In this document: one piece after another, positions 41,220 to 47,985 of the stretch
Numbering within the stretch: the first letter of the stretch is position 1
How the letters are laid out: each line of letters opens with the position of its first letter
DNA from: JARRKC01 sp037388505
GTDB taxonomy: Bacteria > Acidobacteriota > UBA6911 > RPQK01 > JAPXNP01
Assembly (NCBI GenBank): GCA_037388505.1
Contig: JARRKC010000008.1
Coordinates: 7,100-71,099, forward strand
Reading direction: 5' to 3'
Length of the DNA stretch: 64,000 bases
The notes under the pieces: generated by a model
The model's database searches: none
Told to the model about the DNA's origin: nothing
The model's input: only the letters and a program-made list of their open reading frames with translations
Position numbers and translations under genes: made by a program

Positions 41220-42247
41220 GAAGGAAGGTTCTTGTCCGGATCTCCGGCCTCTTGGGCGCTGCTCTCCCGTTTCGATCGGTCGCCGCCCACGGCCTGAGCC
41301 GAATCAACGCGGTCCGAATCGGTGGAGATCTGCAGCAGGCTGCTCCCTGCGATCCCGATGTCTGCACCGAGCGAGACACCTGCGACGGCGACGCCGAGGG
41401 CCACCTCTGCCAGACTCGCGACGTCTGTCAGGTGGACGGATCGGGCGACTGCAACGACGATCAGTGCGCATCGGATCAGTCCGCGGGCTGCACCGGGGAC
41501 GAGTGCATCTCGGACAAGTCGGGGGAATGTATTTCAGACAACTGGACGAGTGACTCGTCGGGAGAGTGTACCCGCGACGCCTGCAACAGCGACTCCTCGG
41601 GGAACTGCACGGACGACGGGGGACCGGCCGAGGACTGCGCCCAGGACCTGAGCGTTTCCTGCAAAAGCGATTCCTCCGGCGAATGCGAAGTCGATTCCTG
41701 TGTGAGCGACTCGTCCAAGGACTGCAACCAGGATTTCTGCCAGGGCGACGCCTCAGGGGAGTGCGCGGACGATCTCTGTACGGCGGACTCGTCCGGTGTC
41801 TGTGAGGCGGATGCCTGCGTATCCGATAAGAGCGGCGACGGTCATGGTGACGATTGCATCAGCGATTCCTCCGGCTATTGTGCCCAGTCCGATTTCTGCA
41901 CCTCCGACAGTTCTGGAGGCTGCATGTCGAGTGACTCGTGTGAATCGGATTCGTCGGGCTCCTGCGAAACCCAGGACAGTTGCGTCGCCGACTCCTCCCT
42001 GTCTTGTCTCACCGATGATTGCGCCTTCGATGCGTCGGGTTTCTGTGAGGCCGATTCCTGCGTCGCCGACCGCTCGGGCGCCTGTGCGAGCGATCTCTGT
42101 CGCTGGGACCAGAGCGGTGCCTGCGGTACCGACAGCTGTGCCACGGACACGATCGCCGACAGCCCCGCACCGGACTTTCAGACGCACTCCGGCCTCAATC
42201 GCGCCCTGCGCTGGTTGTATCGCGTGGAAAGGGGCCTGCCATGTTGA
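41213..42247 (+). CDS. Secreted Cys-x2-Asp repeat protein 2 (paralogue)
   Basis: 344 aa, a tandem paralogue of the previous gene. Same signal-like start (LRRKVLVRISGLLGAALPFR), same shared segment GLSRINAVRIG, same first five Cys motifs (CDPD, CTERD, CDGD, CQTRD, CQVD) and same terminal block SGLNRALRWLYRVERGLPC. It has 39 Cys, of which 38 are followed by Asp at +3 or +4. Two repeat slots have lost their Cys: Trp111 (TGG) and Gly210 (GGT), both one-base changes from Cys codons, with the following Asp retained in each. The ATG overlaps the previous stop and its own stop overlaps the following ATG, implying translational coupling of all three products. Confidence 0.85.
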   Translation: MLRRKVLVRISGLLGAALPFRSVAAHGLSRINAVRIGGDLQQAAPCDPDVCTERDTCDGDAEGHLCQTRDVCQVDGSGDCNDDQCASDQSAGCTGDECISDKSGECISDNWTSDSSGECTRDACNSDSSGNCTDDGGPAEDCAQDLSVSCKSDSSGECEVDSCVSDSSKDCNQDFCQGDASGECADDLCTADSSGVCEADACVSDKSGDGHGDDCISDSSGYCAQSDFCTSDSSGGCMSSDSCESDSSGSCETQDSCVADSSLSCLTDDCAFDASGFCEADSCVADRSGACASDLCRWDQSGACGTDSCATDTIADSPAPDFQTHSGLNRALRWLYRVERGLPC

Positions 42248-44661
42248 GAAGAAGTTGGCTGTACGGACTCTCCCTCCTCTTCATCTTCGCGGCCTCCCCC
42301 TCGTATGCCGAGGGGAACGAACGGATCGTCATCGATCTGGGTCTCGCCGCCCTGATCCCCCACCCACAAGTGGTGACGGCCGCTTCTCTACCGTCGTTTA
42401 TTGCAGCCGGTCCCTTTCTGGCCGACTACGACGGAGACGGCATTCTGGAAGCCGATATCGACGCCGACGGTTTCGAGGCCACGGATCCGGAAGTCAAGGA
42501 CTACGATGGGGACGTCACGACCCGTGAACTCCCTCCGAATACGGTGTTTCAAGGGCGAAAGAATTACACCTCTATCTGGTCTCCCAGCGACGTTCTAATC
42601 AAGTCCAGCGGTCCCCTGGAGCTCTATTCACTGACCGATATCCGGATCTTCGGCGCCGTCCGCCTCGCCGCCTCGACCACCCTGGCTGCGCGGGGCGTGG
42701 TGGATCTTCGAGCCAGCGCCTGGCTGATGGACGATGCCGCCGGAACGCTCACGGTCCGGAGCGCACTGGCAGGAGTCACAGGGCACCTGCTCCCGGATAT
42801 CATCGATGAGTCCGGCAACCTCAGCGATCTTCGCGATTCGGATCAAGACGGCATCGCGGACGTCGATGAGGGAAAGGGTGACGCGGACGCCGACGGTGTC
42901 GCGGACTGGCTCGATCAAGACACCCTCAGCGTCAAGGCGTCGACCGGTTTCCGGTCTCAGATGGATCTTCACGAAGGAGACGCCCAACGTCTGGACTGGC
43001 AGGGCAGCCGGCTTTTGTCAGAGGATGACGCCTCTCTTCCCGCGGCAGGACGGCCTTCCGTTCCCTTCCCCTTTGGAATGCTGGAACTGTCGGCAATTGG
43101 AGGTACTGCCGGCGAGGAATTCCAGATCTTTCCGTCCTTCCCGATCGTTCCGCCGTCGACGGCCAGGTTCTGGGCGATCGACAAGAATCAGGCATGGATT
43201 CCGCTGACTGCGGATTCCGTCGACGGCAAAGCCGTGCTCGAGGTTCCCGACGGAGGTTCTCTCGACCTGGACGGTCAGGCGGACGGACGGTTGACGTTCC
43301 GCGTCGGTCTGGGCATTTCGCCCCTGCTCTTTTCTCAGTTCGGCGACGGTCTCGGTCAACTGTCCAGCCAGGTCCTGATCCTGAATCTCGACCGTCAGAA
43401 CCCGGCGCACGTCGACCTTCGCTTGAACGACGACAAGGGGGCTCCCCTCGTGACGGATCTCGACGGGGGCCAGATTCAGGGAGAGCACTCGATCGTCGTT
43501 CCGCCGGCCGGGGTGCGTTCTCTCGCATCGGACGGAATCGGCGATCTGAAGGTGGGATCCCTGGCCGCCTTCGGCGATCACGCCCTTTCGGGCGTCATCC
43601 TCTTCCGGGGGCCTGCCGGCCTGGCCGGTGTTGGAGCCGCCGAGCCCCTCCCCGACGGTTTCCTGGCACCCATCGAAACCAACGTCGCGACCGACCTGGA
43701 CACGGGCATTGCCGTCATGAACCCTTCCGATCAGGAACGCCAGCTGAATCTCACCCTTTTTGACACGGGCGGTCACTCTGTCGCGACGGCGGAGACAAAG
43801 ATTCCCGCGCTCGGTCATCTGGCTCGGTTTGCGTATCAATTCGATTGGCAACCTTCCGTCAGCCTGAGCAGTTTCATGGGCCAGCTACGCGTCGATTCCG
43901 ATGGTCTGCTCGCTGCCACCGTTCTCCAGACCCGGCCGGGCGAGTTCGTCACTTTGCCGGTTGTTCCCCTGGGCTCGAGTCCAAATACGGGGAACTCACT
44001 CTACTTCGCGCATTTCGGCGCCGGGGCGGACAGCCTGCTCAGCGAGATCATCCTGTTCAATCTCGACGCCAACGATTCCGCGGACGCAACCATCTGGATG
44101 CGGAACGACGACGGACAAGTTCCCAGAATCAAGCTGAACGGCGAACCGGTGGGCACCTACGGATACGTGGTGACAATTCCCCCCCGAGGGCTCAAGATCC
44201 TGAGCACGGGGATGGAAGGGGATCTGGTCGCCGGTTCCGTTCAAGTCGCCTCGCTGAAACCATTGGCGGGAGTCATCGTGTTCAGCGGCACCGTCGGAGC
44301 GGCCGGCGTGGGCAGCAGCCCGATGATCACAGATGGATTCTCGGCTCCCATGGAAACCGATCTGGCCCACGGCTTGAACACCGGCATTGCCGTCATGAAC
44401 CTCGGCTACGTAGCAGCGCCTCTCAACTTGACCCTCTATGATGAAAACGGCGGATTCGTCGCACAGGCCACGACCTCTTCCCCGCTGAAGATCAACGGAC
44501 ACACGGCTCGGTATGTGACGGACTTCAACTGGGACTCGGATGTAGACTTCGCCCGCTTCCGGGGTTCACTGAGAGTCTCGTCACCCGTGCCCATCGCCGC
44601 CACGGTGCTGCAGACGCGCCCGGGCCAGTATGCGACGATGCCCGTAGCCATTAGTAATTGA
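42241..44661 (+). CDS. Large secreted protein with Ca-binding repeats and duplicated C-terminal domain
   Basis: 806 aa. Signal peptide 1-23 (LYGLSLLFIFAASPSYAEG). Ca-binding DxDxDG-type loops lie near 59-85 (DYDGDGILEADIDADGFEA) and 198-225 (DSDQDGIADVDE, DADADGVADWLDQD). About 270-355 resembles a choice-of-anchor U domain (FPFGMLELSAIGG, AVLEVPDGGSLDLDGQADGR). Then come two copies of a roughly 220-residue beta domain (about 361-575 and 585-806), each with a SxxLILNLD start, GIAVMN centre and AATVLQTRPG..TxPV end. No family name is certain. It is coupled to the second Cys/Asp repeat gene by ATG/stop overlap, so it probably serves the same assembly, for instance as a cell-surface partner. Confidence 0.8.
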   Translation: MLRRSWLYGLSLLFIFAASPSYAEGNERIVIDLGLAALIPHPQVVTAASLPSFIAAGPFLADYDGDGILEADIDADGFEATDPEVKDYDGDVTTRELPPNTVFQGRKNYTSIWSPSDVLIKSSGPLELYSLTDIRIFGAVRLAASTTLAARGVVDLRASAWLMDDAAGTLTVRSALAGVTGHLLPDIIDESGNLSDLRDSDQDGIADVDEGKGDADADGVADWLDQDTLSVKASTGFRSQMDLHEGDAQRLDWQGSRLLSEDDASLPAAGRPSVPFPFGMLELSAIGGTAGEEFQIFPSFPIVPPSTARFWAIDKNQAWIPLTADSVDGKAVLEVPDGGSLDLDGQADGRLTFRVGLGISPLLFSQFGDGLGQLSSQVLILNLDRQNPAHVDLRLNDDKGAPLVTDLDGGQIQGEHSIVVPPAGVRSLASDGIGDLKVGSLAAFGDHALSGVILFRGPAGLAGVGAAEPLPDGFLAPIETNVATDLDTGIAVMNPSDQERQLNLTLFDTGGHSVATAETKIPALGHLARFAYQFDWQPSVSLSSFMGQLRVDSDGLLAATVLQTRPGEFVTLPVVPLGSSPNTGNSLYFAHFGAGADSLLSEIILFNLDANDSADATIWMRNDDGQVPRIKLNGEPVGTYGYVVTIPPRGLKILSTGMEGDLVAGSVQVASLKPLAGVIVFSGTVGAAGVGSSPMITDGFSAPMETDLAHGLNTGIAVMNLGYVAAPLNLTLYDENGGFVAQATTSSPLKINGHTARYVTDFNWDSDVDFARFRGSLRVSSPVPIAATVLQTRPGQYATMPVAISN

Positions 44662-44682
44662 AGGTCCTGCGATTCCTCTGCG

Positions 44683-44710
44683 GCGAGTTCGAGCCTCGTC
44701 CATGGGTCCA
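44683..44710 (+). other. tRNA 3'-end-like sequence (T-arm plus acceptor-like tail)
   Basis: GCGAG-TTCGAGC-CTCGT can fold as a T-arm, followed by CCATGGG, a discriminator T and CCA. No matching 5' acceptor strand, D-arm or anticodon stem is found upstream, so this is not an intact tRNA; it may be a relic of integration or chance. Confidence 0.2.
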
Positions 44711-44713
44711 TTG

Positions 44714-44730
44714 TGTTCCGATCCGGAACA
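44714..44730. terminator. Hairpin between convergent genes
   Basis: TGTTCCG, loop ATC, CGGAACA: a perfect 7-bp stem in the 98-nt gap between two convergent stops (44661 and 44760). It could terminate both directions; no T-tract is present. Confidence 0.45.
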
Positions 44731-44759
44731 GTCTCCTGCCTTGCAGCGGGGAAGGCGGC

Positions 44760-45773
44760 TTACAGGCTCCCCGAGCGCTGGTACAGCATCGCCGCCACGA
44801 GAAGAGCCAGGAGCAGGACCCAGGTGAACACGGCAATTCGGGTGGCTTTCTTTGCTCGTTCTTCTTCCCACCAGGTTCTCGGTTCGACCTTCTGAACGAG
44901 AAAGGTCGCGACGGCCGCAAGATTGATGCACGTCACATTGACGACCAGCAGGATTCCGGCGCCTCCGGCCAGCCTCCACTCGCGTATTCCCGCGAGCAGC
45001 CCGACCGATACGAGGGGGGGAAGAAGGGCCACAGCCACCATCACGCCAACCAGCACAGCCGGAATGGCAGTGGTGAAGGCCAGGGCTCCGGCCGCCCCCG
45101 TTGCCAGCGCGACCAGGACGCTGCCCAGTCCCGCACCGGTCCTCGCCGCGATCTCCGGCGTCGATGGATCGATTCTCAGCAAGGCTCCGAGCAGGTAGGA
45201 CAGAGCCACGGCCAGCAGTACTCCCGCCCCGAGAGCCCTCAGCGAGCGCTTCACGAGACCCACGTCACCGAGCGTGCATCCGAGCGATAGCGAAACGTTC
45301 GGTCCCAGCAGCGGCGAAATGACCATCGCTCCGATGATCACCGCCACGTCGTTCCGAATCAGCCCGATGGCCGTCACGAGAGTGGACAGGCCGACCATCA
45401 CCAGGAAGACAGGCGTCGATCGGCTGGCCTGGTCCAGATCCTCGTACAGCTCCTCACGGCTGAGCCTCGGCTTGGAACCCTCTCCCGACTGCTTCTCCTC
45501 GAGAGCCTGCTTCTCTTCCGGCTCCTCGATCCGGGGCAGCGTGGCCTCGACGGCCAGGAGGATCATGCGGAAGTCATCCGGGGAGCCGAAGCTGTCGATC
45601 AAGATGTCCGAGAGGGCCTCGACATGCTCGGCGTCGAGCAGGATTCGAACCATCACGCCGCCGTTCGCGGATCGGAACTGCCAGACGCCCAACGCAGATT
45701 GTTTCTCCAGTAACGCCGGCAGGCGCCCGGCTTCCTGATCAGAGATCGTCAACTCCAATAGACGAAGAGGCAT
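44760..45773 (-). CDS. TIGR00341/DUF389 family membrane protein
   Basis: 337 aa. The N-terminal cytoplasmic regulatory region (1-110; SALGVWQFRSANGGVMVRIL) is followed by a membrane part with at least six helices. The family hallmarks are VVIIGAMVISPLLGPNVSLSLG, in which the DVAVIIGAMVISPLLGP stretch is nearly invariant, and GLSTLVTAIGLIRND before it. Further helices are ALGAGVLLAVALSYLLGALL, GAAGALAFTTAIPAVLVGVM and AVFTWVLLLALLVAAMLY. No biochemical function is established for the family. It is minus strand, convergent with the Cys-Asp operon. Its start is 7 nt from the stop of the upstream amidohydrolase gene, so they may be co-transcribed. Confidence 0.88.
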   Translation of the reverse strand: MPLRLLELTISDQEAGRLPALLEKQSALGVWQFRSANGGVMVRILLDAEHVEALSDILIDSFGSPDDFRMILLAVEATLPRIEEPEEKQALEEKQSGEGSKPRLSREELYEDLDQASRSTPVFLVMVGLSTLVTAIGLIRNDVAVIIGAMVISPLLGPNVSLSLGCTLGDVGLVKRSLRALGAGVLLAVALSYLLGALLRIDPSTPEIAARTGAGLGSVLVALATGAAGALAFTTAIPAVLVGVMVAVALLPPLVSVGLLAGIREWRLAGGAGILLVVNVTCINLAAVATFLVQKVEPRTWWEEERAKKATRIAVFTWVLLLALLVAAMLYQRSGSL

Positions 45774-45780
45774 GAGGGCT

Positions 45781-47109
45781 CTAGTTCTTCGGGCCCACGA
45801 CGATGGCTCCGCCCTTCATGACCATGAGCGGGTGTTCCGTCACCGAGATGTCCTCGAGCGGGTTGCCGGGAACGGCCACGACATCGGCGGCCTTACCGGC
45901 CTCCAGGGAGCCGGTGATGTCGCTGATACCGAGCAGGTCGGCGGCGTTGTGGCTCGCCGTCAAGAGCGCCTGAGCCGGAGACAGGCCGTTCTTCACCATC
46001 AGCGAGAATTCTCTCGCATTCATGCCGTGCGGCTCCACGGCTGCATCGGTGCCGAAGGCCACGGGAACTCCGATGCGAACGGCATGCTGGAACATGATCT
46101 GCATCTGAGCGGCTGCGGCCCGTGCTTTCTCGGCAATCTGCGGAGGATAACTATCCGCCTTGCGGCCGACCCACCATCCGGCGAACAGCGTCGGCACCAG
46201 GTAGACACCCTTCTCCTTCATCAGTTCGAGCGTGTCATCCTTGAGGAAACTGCCGTGTTCGATGGAATCCACACCAGCCTGGATGGCCATCTTTGCAGCC
46301 TTGTCGCCGTGGCAGTGGGCCGCGACCTTGCGATTCCAGGCGTGGGCTTCGGAGACGATAGCATCCATTTCCTCCTGACTTAGTTCGGGGACATCCACCG
46401 GATCCGCTGCGGAGAGCACTCCCCCCGAAGGCATGAACTTGATCACATCGGCGCCATATTTGATCTGGTAGCGGACCGCCGCGCGGCACTCGGCGGGTCC
46501 GTTGCAGATTCCCTCGATTGGACCGAGCGGCTTGACGACATCGGGTGGAAATGGACCCTGGTCGGCATGTCCAGCAGTTGCGCCGATGGCGTGAGCGGCC
46601 GCCAGGATGCGCGGCCCTTCGGCAACACCGGCGTTGATGGCGTTGCGCAGCCCGATATCGACCCAATCGCTCGCGCCGACGTTGCGCACTGTCGTGAACC
46701 CGGCCTCCAGCGTCCGACGGGCGTACATTTCGGCGTACAGAGCCTGCTCGGCGGGAAAGCGGAACATCCCCTGATAGAAGTCCTTGTACCAGTTATCCGA
46801 CATCTGCATGGTCAGGTGGACGTGGGAATCGATGAAACCGGGAAGCAGCGTGGCATCGCCGAGATCGACGACCCGCGCGCCCTCGGGAACATTCAGATTC
46901 TGTCCCACGGCACTGATCTTGTTCCCTTCGACGAGGACCATGCCATCGTCGATCACGCTGCCCGAGACCCCGTCGAAGAGCCGGGCCGCCTTCAACAAGG
47001 TGGGATGGTCGGCCTCAGCCTGGTTCTGCGGCGCGGCGGCCAGAGTGAGCACGCTCCAGAGAATGAGGCAAGGCAAAGCGGAAAACTGGACGACGAGAAG
47101 ACGTTTCAT
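45781..47109 (-). CDS. Exported amidohydrolase (imidazolonepropionase/Xaa-Pro dipeptidase-like)
   Basis: 442 aa metal-dependent hydrolase of the amidohydrolase superfamily. Signal peptide about 1-25 (LPCLILWSVLTLAAAP). Metal ligands are visible in order: DSHVHLTM (HxH), KFMPSGG (a Lys that may be carbamylated), AAHCHGDKA, SIEHGSFL, and FGTDAAVEPHGMN (Asp). The C-terminal composite domain closes with SLEAGKAADVVAVPGNPLED. Such exported members cleave dipeptides or cyclic imides; substrate unknown. ATG 47109 has GGGAG 8 nt upstream; the frame runs 33 nt further without a signal sequence. It lies upstream of the DUF389 gene on the same strand. Confidence 0.9.
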   Translation of the reverse strand: MKRLLVVQFSALPCLILWSVLTLAAAPQNQAEADHPTLLKAARLFDGVSGSVIDDGMVLVEGNKISAVGQNLNVPEGARVVDLGDATLLPGFIDSHVHLTMQMSDNWYKDFYQGMFRFPAEQALYAEMYARRTLEAGFTTVRNVGASDWVDIGLRNAINAGVAEGPRILAAAHAIGATAGHADQGPFPPDVVKPLGPIEGICNGPAECRAAVRYQIKYGADVIKFMPSGGVLSAADPVDVPELSQEEMDAIVSEAHAWNRKVAAHCHGDKAAKMAIQAGVDSIEHGSFLKDDTLELMKEKGVYLVPTLFAGWWVGRKADSYPPQIAEKARAAAAQMQIMFQHAVRIGVPVAFGTDAAVEPHGMNAREFSLMVKNGLSPAQALLTASHNAADLLGISDITGSLEAGKAADVVAVPGNPLEDISVTEHPLMVMKGGAIVVGPKN

Positions 47110-47375
47110 TCCTTGTACTCCCGTGACGGCAAGTGCGGGCACCAGGACCGTGAGGCCCCATGTCCGAAGTCCGTTCTTACTGTGAATCTAAACCCTCACT
47201 ACAAGAATTGCCGGAAATGTGTACCCGAGTGTAGCGCAACCTACCCTGTGGAACAAGCGTCCTCGACCGTCCGCGTGCCCAAGTAACAGCTCAACTTGCC
47301 AACTTGCCTGACCCCGGGTAAGACGTTCCCTCAGATCGGATTCGTGTCAATCTCCTGCAACGGCTACTTGCGGTA

Positions 47376-47396
47376 AGTGCCGTCAGCGTCGGCACT
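47376..47396. other. Perfect 7-bp hairpin in a divergent intergenic region
   Basis: AGTGCCG, loop TCAGCGT, CGGCACT, about 105 nt before the start at 47502. The 392-nt gap 47110-47501 holds promoters for the divergent genes; apart from this hairpin and a CAACTTGCC direct repeat near 47293, I see nothing in it. Confidence 0.35.
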
Positions 47397-47501
47397 CCGA
47401 CCAGGCACAGTGGCGCGTCAACCGTCCCAAGGGCGGCCCCTTCCGGCATCACTCGGGGCACTGGAACAAGATGTGCGTTTCACTCGGCCGAGGAGGACGC
47501 C

Positions 47502-47975
47502 ATGGCACGATTTGCGGCCATCTTGTTCGTTGTCGGGTCGATGCTGTTCGCTCAGACCTGGGCCGGGGTGATTCCCGGTCGCTGGGAGAAGGTCGAGACG
47601 ATTCCCAACGGCCTGCCCATCATCGTTGTGCTCAAGGCAGGGGATCGGGTCCAGGGGACATTCCTGCAAGCGGACGACCGCTCCGTCCAGCTCGAGAATT
47701 CTCGTGGGATCGTGGTCACGCTTCCGAAGGATGCGATCTCGAGGATCCGGAGCCGGGAAAAGTTCGAGAACGACGGACTCGCCAACGGGGCCATCATCGG
47801 CGCCATAGCAGGCGTCGGAGTGTCGATCGTTCCTTTGCTGATCGCGGTCGACGACCACGCAACCGGGGCCGGCCTGATTTCCATGGGGTTCGTCACCGGC
47901 ACGGGCGTCGCGCTCGGCATGGGTATCGACGCCCTGATCAAAGCCCCCGCCGTCTTCTTTGAGGCCGCCGAGTAG
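47502..47975 (+). CDS. Exported protein with Sm-like fold hint and glycine-rich helices, 157 aa
   Basis: Unknown function. Signal peptide 1-20 (FAAILFVVGSMLFAQTWAG). Residues 40-85 (VVLKAGDRVQGTFLQADDRS, VQLENSRGIVVTLPKDAISR) have the pattern of an LSm-like small barrel as found in other exported acidobacterial proteins. A C-terminal glycine-rich region (95-145; GAIIGAIAGVGVSIVPLLIA) may be one or two membrane helices or a glycine-zipper. It is convergent with the TonB-dependent receptor gene, 10 nt between stops. Confidence 0.65.
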   Translation: MARFAAILFVVGSMLFAQTWAGVIPGRWEKVETIPNGLPIIVVLKAGDRVQGTFLQADDRSVQLENSRGIVVTLPKDAISRIRSREKFENDGLANGAIIGAIAGVGVSIVPLLIAVDDHATGAGLISMGFVTGTGVALGMGIDALIKAPAVFFEAAE

Positions 47976-47985
47976 GCGTCCGGGC

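Noticed and set aside
40227..42247. Thrombospondin type 3-like calcium repeats or metallothionein for the Cys/Asp proteins
   Set aside because: Thrombospondin repeats use DxDxDG loops with sparse Cys, and metallothioneins have CxC clusters; here Cys spacing alternates 5 and 8 with Asp fixed at +3. Metal binding is kept only as an alternative.
44640..44710. Complete tRNA gene
   Set aside because: Only the T-arm and 3' tail fit; the anticodon stem has mismatches, there is no D-arm, and the 5' part overlaps the end of a coding region.
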